This document shows positions 44,720-53,880 of a stretch of DNA of 64,000 nucleotides, piece by piece. A model generated the notes under the pieces. That model saw nothing but the letters and a program-made list of their open reading frames with translations, was not told where the DNA came from and ran no database searches. How positions within the stretch are numbered: the stretch's first letter is position 1; every line of letters starts with the position of its first letter. Source of the DNA: CAIVAT01 sp037131145. Lineage in GTDB: Bacteria > Bacteroidota > Bacteroidia > Bacteroidales > FEN-979. Location: the NCBI GenBank assembly GCA_037131145.1, contig JBAXRP010000001.1, positions 7,118-71,117 on the forward strand, in the 5' to 3' direction. Made by a program: the position numbers and the translations under genes.

Positions 44720-45814
44720 ATGAAACCGGAAAAACCCAAAATAATCCGTCGTAAACCGTTAGGTAATTCAAACGAAGAGCCAAAAATAGTTCGTCGTAAA
44801 CCATTAAGTAATTCAAACGAAGAGCCAAAGATAGTTCGTCGTAAACCGGCAGGAAATGAAAGCGAAGATCGTAAAATAGTTCGTCGTAAACCTATAAGTA
44901 ATTCAAAAGAAGATCCTAAGATAATCCGTCGTAAATCGGCAGAAAATGAAAAAGAAGATCCGAAGATAGTCCGCCGTAAACCGATGGGGTATGAAAAAAA
45001 AGAGACAAAGGTAGTTCACCGTAAACCGATGGATTATGAAAAAGAAGAGACAAAAACAGTCCGCCGGAAAAAAATAAGCAATGATAATGACGACCTTCTC
45101 CGTTTGAATAAATATATTGCCAATTCGGGAATTTGTTCGCGACGGGAGGCTGATAGAATGATCGAAGCAGGCATGGTTTCGGTCAATGGTAAAATCGTGA
45201 CCGAACTCGGCACAAAGGTGAGTTTAACCGATAAGGTGAAATATGCTGATGAAATCATCAATCGCGAAAAACCAAGATATTTGCTTTTGAATAAACCAAA
45301 GGGTTTCATTACTACAGTTGACGATCCTGAAAATCGAAAAACTGTAATGACTTTGGTTGCCGGCGCCTGTAAGGAGCGAATTTATCCTGTGGGCAGACTT
45401 GACCGGAATACAACAGGTTTATTGCTCTTCACAAACGATGGCAATATTGCCAAGAAACTAAGTCATCCGCGTTACGGAATTAAAAAGATTTATCATATTG
45501 AACTGGAAAAATCGTTAACGAAGTTTGATTATGACAAGATTTCGGAAGGATTTAAACTCGAAGATGATTTTGTAAAAGTTGACGCGATAGAATACATTGG
45601 CGACGGTAAGGATAAGAAACAGATTGGCATTGAGTTACATTCAGGAAAAAATCGCATTGTCAGACGTATTTTTGAATTTTTGGCTTATGAAGTAGTTCGA
45701 CTTGACCGGGTTTATTATGCCGGGCTCACAAAAAAGAACTTACCTCGCGGTACCTGGCGTTTTCTTGAAGAACAGGAGATAAACATGTTAAAAATGATCA
45801 GTTCAAAACCGTGA
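44720..45814 (+). CDS. RsuA/RluB-family 23S/16S rRNA pseudouridine synthase with a repetitive basic N-terminal tail
   Basis: A 364-residue protein. Residues 6-125 are eight near-perfect 15-residue repeats around KIVRRKP (see repeat entry). From 126 the standard enzyme begins: an S4 domain (LRLNKYIANSGICSRREAD), then the catalytic domain with GRLDRNTTGLLL, where Asp228 is the expected nucleophile, and ending GKNRIVRRIFEFL. The family makes one pseudouridine in 16S or large-subunit rRNA; which site cannot be told, but RluB-type is most likely. The tail is strongly basic and alternates with acidic residues, suggesting RNA or ribosome contact. It begins on the base after the MORN gene's stop. Confidence 0.9.
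   Translation: MKPEKPKIIRRKPLGNSNEEPKIVRRKPLSNSNEEPKIVRRKPAGNESEDRKIVRRKPISNSKEDPKIIRRKSAENEKEDPKIVRRKPMGYEKKETKVVHRKPMDYEKEETKTVRRKKISNDNDDLLRLNKYIANSGICSRREADRMIEAGMVSVNGKIVTELGTKVSLTDKVKYADEIINREKPRYLLLNKPKGFITTVDDPENRKTVMTLVAGACKERIYPVGRLDRNTTGLLLFTNDGNIAKKLSHPRYGIKKIYHIELEKSLTKFDYDKISEGFKLEDDFVKVDAIEYIGDGKDKKQIGIELHSGKNRIVRRIFEFLAYEVVRLDRVYYAGLTKKNLPRGTWRFLEEQEINMLKMISSKP
44735..45094 (+). repeat. Eight 45-bp in-frame tandem repeats
   Basis: The repeats encode eight 15-residue units, for example PKIIRRKPLGNSNEE, PKIVRRKPLSNSNEE and PKIVRRKPAGNESED. Later units diverge (TKVVHRKPMDYEKEE, TKTVRRKKISNDNDD), so the array probably grew from its 5' side. Length is a multiple of three throughout, so copy number can change without breaking the enzyme. 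Confidence 0.9.
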
Positions 45815-45820
45815 AACAAG

Positions 45821-46645
45821 ATGAATCCTATTTCAATTTACATTGTTGAAGATGAATTATTGATAGCTGCAAGTTTAAAATCGCAGTTACAACAGTTTGG
45901 TTATGTTATCAGCGGCTCTTCAATCCGTGGTGAAACCTGTCTTGAAGAGATAGAAAAACTTTCAAAGCTGGGCAAAGAACCGGAGATTATTCTAATGGAT
46001 ATTCATTTGCGCGGCGAAATGGATGGAATAGAAACAGCGCAGAGAATCAATGAAAAATTCAATTGTGCAATCATTTTTCTTACCGGGCAAAGTTCCAAGG
46101 AGATTTACAAACTTTCATTTAGAACTAAGCCCTTTGGGTATCTGCTTAAGCCAATTGAAATGGAACAGATGAAAATGACCATTGAAATTGCGGCATATCA
46201 GCGTAATCTTGAAATCGAGAATAAGTTGAATCAGAAGGGACTCGAAACATTGCTGGAAAAACGCTCTCAGGAAAACTCCGACCTGATGACCTTATATCAG
46301 ACCATCATTGACAATTCACTGATGGGTTTAACCATAATGCAGGATGAAAGATTTGTTTTTTCCAACAATCGCACTGCTGAAATTTTCGGCTATCCGCTTG
46401 ATGAATTTCAAACCTTTACTATCCGCGAAATTGTAGGAATGGTACATAATGACGACAGGGAAAAGGTGTTCGCTTTATTCCGTGAAGGATTGGATGGTAC
46501 AGAGCCCCCATGTCATCATCAGATCAGAATAATAACCCGAACAGGACAGTTGAAATACCTCGATACTTATATCAGTCCGGTGCAGTTTAAAGGTAAACCT
46601 GCGTTACATCAAACCTTTCTCGATATTTCAGCCTATCTGAGATGA
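45821..46645 (+). CDS. receiver-PAS two-domain signalling protein
   Basis: A 274-residue cytoplasmic protein. Residues 1-125 form a CheY-like receiver, with phospho-acceptor Asp60 in LMDIHL, the acidic pair near residues 10-12 (VEDE) and Lys110 in LLKPIE. A short helix leads to a PAS domain (about 155-270) with QTIIDNSLMGLTIMQD and IFGYPLDEF. There is no kinase, DNA-binding or cyclase output, so it probably acts by protein contact or in a phosphorelay. It starts 6 bases after the pseudouridine synthase gene. The orphan kinase at 12530 is a possible but untested partner. Confidence 0.85.
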   Translation: MNPISIYIVEDELLIAASLKSQLQQFGYVISGSSIRGETCLEEIEKLSKLGKEPEIILMDIHLRGEMDGIETAQRINEKFNCAIIFLTGQSSKEIYKLSFRTKPFGYLLKPIEMEQMKMTIEIAAYQRNLEIENKLNQKGLETLLEKRSQENSDLMTLYQTIIDNSLMGLTIMQDERFVFSNNRTAEIFGYPLDEFQTFTIREIVGMVHNDDREKVFALFREGLDGTEPPCHHQIRIITRTGQLKYLDTYISPVQFKGKPALHQTFLDISAYLR

Positions 46646-46677
46646 AAACCGGCAGTTAAAAAAAAGGAGATTTAAAT

Positions 46678-48633
46678 ATGACTCAAATCAAAAGCATGAT
46701 GTTTATCTTGCTGGCGCTGATTTTTTCTTTAACGGGTTCAGCGCAAACAATCAATAATCTGATAACAAAAGCCGGAGATGAATCAACATATCCGGGATAC
46801 GATCAGTTGGTTGTTTTCGACAGTACTGTTGTTGATGTTCAGGAAACAGGTCTGACTTTCGTGATCAACCATACACTTACGAAAGTTTTAACAAGTCATG
46901 GCGCAATTGATCTCAGTGTTATCAAATATGGTTACGACCCACTTTCGGCTTGGGTTGAAATCAGGAGGGCTGTGATTTATAAAAAATCAGGAAAGGTTAT
47001 TGAACTGGATTTGAAAAAAGTTATGGATTATCCCGCGCCGGCAAGAGCCATTTATTGGGGAGCCAGGGAAAAGGCGCTCGAAATTGGACGGCTGGAGCCC
47101 GGCGACGCTATTGAAATGACGATGTTCCGCAAAGGATTCACTTATGCATTGCTGATGGCTGATGACGATGAAAAATATATTCCTCCAATGCGGGGACAGT
47201 TTTATGACATTGTGGAATTCTTTTATACACAACCGGTAAAAAATAAGGTTTATCAGGTCTCGGTTCCAAAAGATAAACCTCTTCAGTTTCAATTTTACAA
47301 TGGCGAAGCTCAATCCTCCTGCTGGTTTACAAATGATAAGATCATTTATACATTCAGTAAAAAAGAGATGACGCCGCTGAAAAGCGAGTCGAAGATGGTA
47401 GCAATGGTTGATGTGGCTCCCAAACTTCTTGTCTCCACCACCCCCGGCTGGAATGAAAAATCAACCTGGTTTTACAAGGTGAATGAAGATTTTGGAAGTT
47501 TTACCTCAACCCCGGAGATTCAACTTAAGGTTGATGAAATTCTTAAAGGAGCGATAAATGAGATGGATTCGATATCGCGACTAACTCATTGGGTTGCCGA
47601 TGAAATCCGTTATTCAGGAATTTCAATGGGATGTGGCGAAGGTTTTACGCTACATAAGGGCGGAATGACATTCACCGATCGATGTGGCGTATGCAAAGAT
47701 AAAGCAGGTATGTTGATAACTATGCTGAGGGCGGCAGGTTTCAAATCCTATCCTGCAATGACAATGGCAGGGCCGCGCATTGACTATATTGCCGCCGATC
47801 AATTCAACCATTGCGTTACGGTTGTAAAATTACGCGACGGTAAATACCACCTGCTCGATCCCACCTGGGTTCCGTTTGTCCGCGAATTGTGGTCGAGCGC
47901 CGAACAACAGCAGCAATACCTCATGGGAATTCCCGAAGGCGCCGACCTTGCAACAACTCCAATTTCTGATCCTGAGAACCACTTTATAAAAATTGACGGC
48001 GCATCGCAACTCCTTGCCGATGGAACTCTCAAAGGGCGAATTACCATAACCGCCGAAGGGCAATCTGACGCCTCTGTTCGTGGATTGTTCAAATATTCAA
48101 ACAGAACGATGTGGTATCAAAATGTGGAAAGAGAACTTCTGAAGGTTTGGCCCCAGGCGAAGGTCAACCAGGTTAAATATACCGATCCGGGCGATTACCA
48201 GAATTACAATATCTGGGTAGCCATTGACTTCACCATACCTGAGTTTGCTATGGTTTCTGAGGGTACAATGATGTTTGTTCCATTATCGGCGAGCGGAATT
48301 TTCAAATCATTTCAGCCACATCTTGCCTTTGAAACTACTTTGAAAGAGCGCAAATATCCGTTTCGCGACCGTTGTTCACGAACTGTGGAAATCAATGAAT
48401 CGGTTGTTTTGCCGGCTTATAAAAAAGTTCTCCGGCTTCCTGAAAGCGCCAATAACGATGGGGAAACGGTATCATTCAAAGCAAATTACCGGGCGTCATC
48501 TGAAGCCGTTATCTTTTCAGCAAAAGCTGTTTTTCCAAAACGCATGTACGAGGCTGGAGAATGGCCCGAATTTAAGTCTGCCATTGAATTGCAGAATAGT
48601 TTTGCCGGGCAGTATGTTACCGTTGAATTGTAA
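46678..48633 (+). CDS. secreted DUF3857-transglutaminase-like protein with intact catalytic triad
   Basis: A 651-residue secreted protein. The signal peptide ends at TGSAQ. An N-terminal DUF3857 domain spans about residues 50-215, followed by a transglutaminase-like core with Cys339 (DRCGVCKDKAGML), His378 (QFNHCVTVV) and Asp394 (YHLLDPTW), the expected Cys-His-Asp triad. A C-terminal DUF2569/3858-like beta region completes it. Bacteroidota have many such proteins; they may be peptidases or cross-linking enzymes in the periplasm or on the surface. A paralogue lacking the triad follows after 57 bases. Confidence 0.88.
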   Translation: MTQIKSMMFILLALIFSLTGSAQTINNLITKAGDESTYPGYDQLVVFDSTVVDVQETGLTFVINHTLTKVLTSHGAIDLSVIKYGYDPLSAWVEIRRAVIYKKSGKVIELDLKKVMDYPAPARAIYWGAREKALEIGRLEPGDAIEMTMFRKGFTYALLMADDDEKYIPPMRGQFYDIVEFFYTQPVKNKVYQVSVPKDKPLQFQFYNGEAQSSCWFTNDKIIYTFSKKEMTPLKSESKMVAMVDVAPKLLVSTTPGWNEKSTWFYKVNEDFGSFTSTPEIQLKVDEILKGAINEMDSISRLTHWVADEIRYSGISMGCGEGFTLHKGGMTFTDRCGVCKDKAGMLITMLRAAGFKSYPAMTMAGPRIDYIAADQFNHCVTVVKLRDGKYHLLDPTWVPFVRELWSSAEQQQQYLMGIPEGADLATTPISDPENHFIKIDGASQLLADGTLKGRITITAEGQSDASVRGLFKYSNRTMWYQNVERELLKVWPQAKVNQVKYTDPGDYQNYNIWVAIDFTIPEFAMVSEGTMMFVPLSASGIFKSFQPHLAFETTLKERKYPFRDRCSRTVEINESVVLPAYKKVLRLPESANNDGETVSFKANYRASSEAVIFSAKAVFPKRMYEAGEWPEFKSAIELQNSFAGQYVTVEL

Positions 48634-48690
48634 AGATGATTTTCATTTTTTAATCGAATAACCCTGTTTTTCAACATAATTAATCTCAAT

Positions 48691-50532
48691 ATGATAAATT
48701 ATAACCCTGTTTGTTTTTTCATTGGGATGGTATTCATTATCTCCGGCTCCATTTCCGCTCAGAATGAAAAGTACGATGCAGTTTACGATAAACTGATCAA
48801 AGAATATACCCTGAATACCGACGGAAGCATGGACTACCGTTATATCAAACAATTGAAACTACAGTCTTATCGAGCATTCCATAACCTTTACGGGGAAACT
48901 TTCATTGTTTATGACACCGTTAATCAGAAACTGAAAATCAATGAGGTCTTTACCGTCATGGCAGATGGCAAAAAAGTTATAACGCCTAAAAATGCCTTTA
49001 ATGAAGTTCTTCCGGGTTTTGCCTCCAATGCGCCGGCTTACAATTTTCTGCGCGAGATGGTCATTACCCACACTGGTCTGGAACGGAATGCAACTATCAA
49101 TCTCGATTATCAGGTTCACAGCAAAAAAGGTTCTTTTCCTTTCCTGATGGGAAATGAGGTTCTCGCGGAAACGGAGCCGGTTAAATACCTTGAAGTCAGA
49201 GTTCGGATACCTGTCGGGTCTGAATTTTATTACAAGATATTCAACAGTAATGAAAAACCGGTAGAAACCCAGGAAGGCAATTTTCGGATATTTACCTGGA
49301 AACGCTCGGATGTTCCCGCCATTTCGGCTGATGAGGGACAACCTGTCGGACTTTCATCTTACCCTCGATTGATTTTCAGCGTCTCTGATAAACCCGAAGA
49401 GGCTTACGCGTTTTTACTTAGTCAGCCTGCTTTTAGTTTCACCCTGAATGAAGAGATGAAAAACGAAATTTCCAAACTCAGGAATAAATACATTGACAAA
49501 TTTGAACTTGCTTTGAATATCCAGGAAATGATAGTGGACGATATACGGTTATATCCAATTCCATTCCGCGCGGCAATGTTTAAATGCCGCACCGCTGAGG
49601 AATCCTGGAACAGCTCTGGCGCCACAACGGTCGAAAAAGCCGTTTTGCTCGCCGCTATGCTTAAATCTGCCGGCTTTGACGCACAGGTAGCCGCCGTTGT
49701 AAGAACTGCTTTTTCCGACGATAAAATAGCCACTCTGAACGATATTGAGGATTTTACAGTCAGGGTTGATTTCAAAGAGGAGGGAGCCTGGTATTTTTCG
49801 GTGACAGGTTTGAATTCCGTCAATCTGAAATACACGCTTCCTGGACGTTCATTTATCATCTTCGGCGCCGACGGAAAGATTACAAAGGAAAAGTCGGAGA
49901 TACCCCGCTACATCATCAAGGTAATCGGAAATTTTATTGTTTCCTCCGACCCCAAACTGACCGGAGAAGTTTCGCTTTATTTCGGGGGAAGCGTATATCC
50001 GCAGGCAGGTTTATCGAGGGATAAGAAAAAAATGAGAAACGCGCTTACCGGTAATCTGATCAAAAACGATAGCGCTAATTTGAAAAAGAACATCCTGAAC
50101 AATGAAAACGGTTTTCAGACCTACATAGTTCAAAGCGACAAACCATTTAAAAAAGATTCCGATTTCTATTTTTTCCAGTTACCGGTTGTGAATACGGGGA
50201 TTGAAGGCTGGTACATCCGGACATTGTCGGAAAAACGTGAAACAGCTTATGAAATTCCGGCGTTGGCTGATGAATCCTATTCCTATACCTTCATTATTCC
50301 CGCCACAATGACGTTGTTTACTCCGGTGAAGAAGCAAGCCATCAGCAACAAAGCCGGAACTTATTCCTGGGAAGTAACGAATGAAAAGGGTAAGGTTACC
50401 GTTAAGCGAAGCCTGAAATTCAATGATCTTGTGATTCCGGTTTCGATTTATCCCGAATTCAAAATCCTAATGGATTACTGGAACAATCCCTGGTACAAGG
50501 AGCTTGTTTTTAAACAACTTACCGTTGAATAA
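48691..50532 (+). CDS. secreted DUF3857-type protein with a degenerate transglutaminase core
   Basis: A 613-residue paralogue of the preceding gene product. The signal peptide ends at SISAQ and the DUF3857 region is similar. In the transglutaminase-like part, SSGATTVEKAVLLAAMLKSAGF aligns with GVCKDKA...ML of the neighbour, but the catalytic Cys position is Thr313. The His and Asp regions (DIEDFTVRV and AWYFSVTG) have also lost their catalytic residues. It is therefore probably a non-enzymatic partner or binding protein. Its 3' end overlaps the convergent dnaG gene by 14 bases. Confidence 0.82.
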   Translation: MINYNPVCFFIGMVFIISGSISAQNEKYDAVYDKLIKEYTLNTDGSMDYRYIKQLKLQSYRAFHNLYGETFIVYDTVNQKLKINEVFTVMADGKKVITPKNAFNEVLPGFASNAPAYNFLREMVITHTGLERNATINLDYQVHSKKGSFPFLMGNEVLAETEPVKYLEVRVRIPVGSEFYYKIFNSNEKPVETQEGNFRIFTWKRSDVPAISADEGQPVGLSSYPRLIFSVSDKPEEAYAFLLSQPAFSFTLNEEMKNEISKLRNKYIDKFELALNIQEMIVDDIRLYPIPFRAAMFKCRTAEESWNSSGATTVEKAVLLAAMLKSAGFDAQVAAVVRTAFSDDKIATLNDIEDFTVRVDFKEEGAWYFSVTGLNSVNLKYTLPGRSFIIFGADGKITKEKSEIPRYIIKVIGNFIVSSDPKLTGEVSLYFGGSVYPQAGLSRDKKKMRNALTGNLIKNDSANLKKNILNNENGFQTYIVQSDKPFKKDSDFYFFQLPVVNTGIEGWYIRTLSEKRETAYEIPALADESYSYTFIIPATMTLFTPVKKQAISNKAGTYSWEVTNEKGKVTVKRSLKFNDLVIPVSIYPEFKILMDYWNNPWYKELVFKQLTVE

Positions 50533-52465
50533 TCCTGCCGAGGCCATCGCGGTTGATATGTACGCTCTGGTTTTTCAATTTCACATAAGATTGCTGTAAG
50601 GCAAACTGCTCCTCTGAGGTTGTTGCGGTTTCAAGTTTTTTTCGGATTTCGGTCATCATTTTATCAAGTTTCCTTGCTTTGAAGGCATGTAGCGACAGGG
50701 TTACATGCATCAGCAGCCGCGTTTCCTCGGTAGTGATCATGATGTTGTTTTTAAGCCAGTTCGGGCTAAGTTCATAAGGAGTAAACACCAGGTTTATAGC
50801 TACGCCGGAAATCCCCGGATCGCTATTGGAAAGAAAGAAATCGCGGTCGGGCATTTCATCATTTTCAGCGCCTTTTACATATTCCCCGAAAATGGTTTTG
50901 TAAACCTCATTTTCAAAATCCATTTTATCGTTTATCAGGTCGTTAACCACATAATCGGCTACCTGAACCGGCGTTTCTTCATCTTCGGTTTTGGTGAGCT
51001 TCAGGTTAATGATCTCTTTACCGTAAAGAAGCAGTAGCCGGATGATCTCTTTTTCCTGATATTCGGGCGAATCGGGGTCAATCTCAAGCTGGGGTTCGGC
51101 GGGAATCAGTTCCGGCGGAATCTCCTCCATCGCTTTATCCGGTTCCGGCGAGCTTTTACGGAGTTTATTCCGCAGGATTTTGTTCAGTTCATTCTGAAGA
51201 ACCTGTTCGGAAATGGTCATGATCGCCGAACACTCCCGCACATACAACGACCGTGAAATCGGATCCGGGATAAGACCGATAGTATTCACAATCTCCTTAA
51301 TCAGCGCTGCCTTTTTGATTGGATCGCCTTGTGTTTCACCGAGCAGCAGGCGGGTTTTGAACAGGATAAAATTGACGGCGTTATCTGAAATGAAGGAGGT
51401 AACTTCCGTTGGATGATGTTTCCGGGCGAATGAATCGGGATCCTCCCCGTCGGGAAACAGCACGATCTTCACATTCATGCCGTGTTCCACAATCATATCA
51501 ATTCCTCTGAAGGAAGCCTTGATTCCGGCAGGATCGCCGTCGTACAGAATTGAAATATTCGGGGTAAAACGCTGGATCATACGAATCTGATCCTGCGTGA
51601 GAGAGGTTCCCGACGACGCCACTACATTTTCGATTCCCGCCTGGTGCATTGAGATTACATCGGTGTAACCTTCAACCAACAGACAATTATCCTTTGAAAT
51701 GATAGCATTTTTGGCAAAATAGATTCCGTAGAGGGTTTTGCTTTTGCTATAAATCTCCGATTCAGGCGAGTTGACATATTTAGCAAATGATTTATCGTTT
51801 CCGAGAATTCGTCCGCCGAAGCCGATTACCCTGCCAGACGCGGTGTGAATCGGAAACATTACTCTGCCATGAAACCGGTCGTACAGGCGGTTTTCTTTTT
51901 CGATGGAAAGCCCGGTTTTGAGAAGGTATTCCTTTTTATAGCCATGTTGGGTGGCATGGTCGGAAAAGGCGTCCCATTTACCTGGGCTGAAACCGAGTTG
52001 AAATTTTTTTACGAGGTCGTCGCGCATGCCGCGTTCCCGGAAGTAGGAGAGACCTATTGATTTTCCTTCCGAGGTTTCATTCAGGATTGTGGTAAAGTAC
52101 TGGCGGGCAAAATCGGAAAGATTATAGAGGCTCTCTTTTTCATTGAGTTCCTGAATCTGCTCCGGGGTTTGTTCTTTTTCCTCAATTTCGATGTTGTATT
52201 TCCGGGCGAGGTATTTGAGCGCTTCGGGATAGGAGAAATGCTCATGCTCCATGATGAAATTCACCGAATTTCCGGCTTTGCCGCAGCCGAAACATTTGTA
52301 AATCCCTTTGGCGGGCGAAACAGTAAAGGAGGGCGTTTTTTCGTTATGAAAAGGACACAATCCCAGAAGGTTAACACCGCGCCGGCGTAGGTTCACGAAA
52401 TCGCCGATCACCTCCTCCACGCGGGCGGTCTGGATGATAGTGTCAATAGTGTCGCGGCTAATCAT
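50519..52465 (-). CDS. dnaG: DNA primase
   Basis: A 648-residue primase that makes RNA primers at the replication fork. The CHC2 zinc finger uses Cys37, His40, Cys58 and Cys61. Next come the primase core and the TOPRIM domain (LLVEGYTDVISMHQAG and the DGDPAG acidic motif), and a C-terminal helicase-interaction domain. The start ATG 52465 gives the standard MISRDTIDTIIQTARVEEVIG opening. It stands alone, without rpoD or rpsU of the classical macromolecular synthesis operon. The 194-base gap upstream contains only the promoter of the next gene. Confidence 0.97.
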   Translation of the reverse strand: MISRDTIDTIIQTARVEEVIGDFVNLRRRGVNLLGLCPFHNEKTPSFTVSPAKGIYKCFGCGKAGNSVNFIMEHEHFSYPEALKYLARKYNIEIEEKEQTPEQIQELNEKESLYNLSDFARQYFTTILNETSEGKSIGLSYFRERGMRDDLVKKFQLGFSPGKWDAFSDHATQHGYKKEYLLKTGLSIEKENRLYDRFHGRVMFPIHTASGRVIGFGGRILGNDKSFAKYVNSPESEIYSKSKTLYGIYFAKNAIISKDNCLLVEGYTDVISMHQAGIENVVASSGTSLTQDQIRMIQRFTPNISILYDGDPAGIKASFRGIDMIVEHGMNVKIVLFPDGEDPDSFARKHHPTEVTSFISDNAVNFILFKTRLLLGETQGDPIKKAALIKEIVNTIGLIPDPISRSLYVRECSAIMTISEQVLQNELNKILRNKLRKSSPEPDKAMEEIPPELIPAEPQLEIDPDSPEYQEKEIIRLLLLYGKEIINLKLTKTEDEETPVQVADYVVNDLINDKMDFENEVYKTIFGEYVKGAENDEMPDRDFFLSNSDPGISGVAINLVFTPYELSPNWLKNNIMITTEETRLLMHVTLSLHAFKARKLDKMMTEIRKKLETATTSEEQFALQQSYVKLKNQSVHINRDGLGRIIQR

Positions 52466-52629
52466 AGTTTCAGAATGGTTCGGTCAATCAGTTATTCTCA
52501 AAACGGGGTAATAAGTTTTTTGTGGAGTATTGGAGTGCAAAGATACCGGTTTGAAATGCAGTTGAGGCGCTTTCGGGGGTTTACCGGTAATTTTATCCTG
52601 ATTGCTTTATATATTAACTATTTATTTGT

Positions 52630-52637
52630 TACTTTTG
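52630..52637 (+). promoter_or_regulatory. -7 promoter element of the AAA ATPase gene
   Basis: TACTTTTG matches TAnnTTTG and is 22 bases before the ATG at 52660, leaving a leader of about 15 bases. No clear -33 TTG is visible. Confidence 0.45.
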
Positions 52638-52659
52638 CTTATCACATTAAGCAAAAAGC

Positions 52660-53853
52660 ATGGAATCGTTATATAATTATCAAAATCAACTTGTTGCTTC
52701 AACGGAATTTTCATTTCGCCGATCGCTGGTTGATAAAATTGAGTGGGGTGAACGTTTGGTGGGTTTGTTGGGCCCTCGCGGTGTAGGAAAGACAACTTGT
52801 CTTCTTCAGCATTTTACCGACCAGCCATTTCCTGATAAGTCGAGGTTATATGTTTCCATTGATAATCTGGTAAATCCGTATCCAACAATAATTTCATTAG
52901 CCGAAGCATTTTACCGGCAAGGAGGGAAAGAGCTCATTATTGATGAAATTCACAAATATCGCGGATGGGCGGCTGAAATTAAAAATATTTATGATCTTTT
53001 TACCGATTTGAGAGTAGTCTTTTCTGGTTCTTCCCTCCTTAAAATTATGGCTGAGGGGGTTGACCTTAGCCGTCGGGCGGTCATTTATCACCTTAACGGA
53101 TTATCTTTCCGGGAGTTTTTGCAAATCCGCACCCAAAAAGAGTTTTCTCGCTTTGATCTGGTTGATATTCTTTCAAACCATGAAACCATTGCGTATTCAA
53201 TTCTTCGGGAATTAAAGCCACTTCAATATTTTTCAGATTATCTCAAATGGGGATACTTCCCTTTTTTCCTGCAATCAACATCAACATATCATATAAAGTT
53301 ACAGGCAGTCATCAACTTTATCCTTGAAAACGAAATACCTGCCATATTCAACATCGAATTCCGCAATATTCAGAAAATGAAGCGGGCGTTACAGATCATT
53401 GCGGCAAATGTGCCTTACCAGCCTAATATCACAAAACTCGCAGAAGCGCTTGAACTGAACCGGAATACCTTGCTTCAATATCTGGGCATTCTGGAAAAAA
53501 CCGGAATTATCAACACGCTGTTCAATTCGGGCGGTTTTTACGGCAAATTAACGAAGCCGGAGAAAATCCTGTTGAACCATCCGAATATTGCATACACCCT
53601 GGCAACCGGAGAAGTTGATCCCGGCAGCATCCGTGAAGGTTTTTTTGTGAACCAGCTCATGGCCGGCCATAAAGTTGAACTGGCAGAAAAAGGAGATTTT
53701 CTGGTGGACGAAAAATACACTTTTGAAATAGGCGGCAAAGGAAAAACCCGCAAACAAATTTCAGGAATCCCATCCGGTTATGTTGTGTTGGACGATACGG
53801 AAACCGGATATGAAAATAAAATCCCGTTGTGGTTGTTTGGGTTTTTGGATTAA
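52660..53853 (+). CDS. AAA-family ATPase with DUF4143-type C-terminus
   Basis: A 397-residue protein. The Walker A motif GPRGVGKTT is at residues 38-46 and Walker B LIIDEIHKY near 92-100. VVFSGSSLL contains the sensor-type residues, and LNGLSFREFLQI is typical of the family. A C-terminal domain with a winged-helix-like region (YQPNITKLAEALELNRNTLLQYLGILEKTGII) is followed by a nuclease-like DUF4143 end (YTFEIGGKGKTRKQISGI). Such ATPases are common, scattered accessory genes in Bacteroidota and archaea. The function is unclear; toxin-like or defence roles have been suggested for relatives but nothing here supports them directly. Confidence 0.85.
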   Translation: MESLYNYQNQLVASTEFSFRRSLVDKIEWGERLVGLLGPRGVGKTTCLLQHFTDQPFPDKSRLYVSIDNLVNPYPTIISLAEAFYRQGGKELIIDEIHKYRGWAAEIKNIYDLFTDLRVVFSGSSLLKIMAEGVDLSRRAVIYHLNGLSFREFLQIRTQKEFSRFDLVDILSNHETIAYSILRELKPLQYFSDYLKWGYFPFFLQSTSTYHIKLQAVINFILENEIPAIFNIEFRNIQKMKRALQIIAANVPYQPNITKLAEALELNRNTLLQYLGILEKTGIINTLFNSGGFYGKLTKPEKILLNHPNIAYTLATGEVDPGSIREGFFVNQLMAGHKVELAEKGDFLVDEKYTFEIGGKGKTRKQISGIPSGYVVLDDTETGYENKIPLWLFGFLD

Positions 53854-53880
53854 GCCAATTGTATTAATTGGCCCCTGCCC

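Noticed and set aside
44735..45094. Regular 45-bp repeats as a CRISPR array
   Set aside because: The repeats are in frame, contiguous without unique spacers, and encode a protein tail.
52660..53853. Defence system or mobile element around the AAA/DUF4143 ATPase
   Set aside because: It is a single gene between dnaG and surface-protein genes, with no integrase, repeats, toxin or effector partner.
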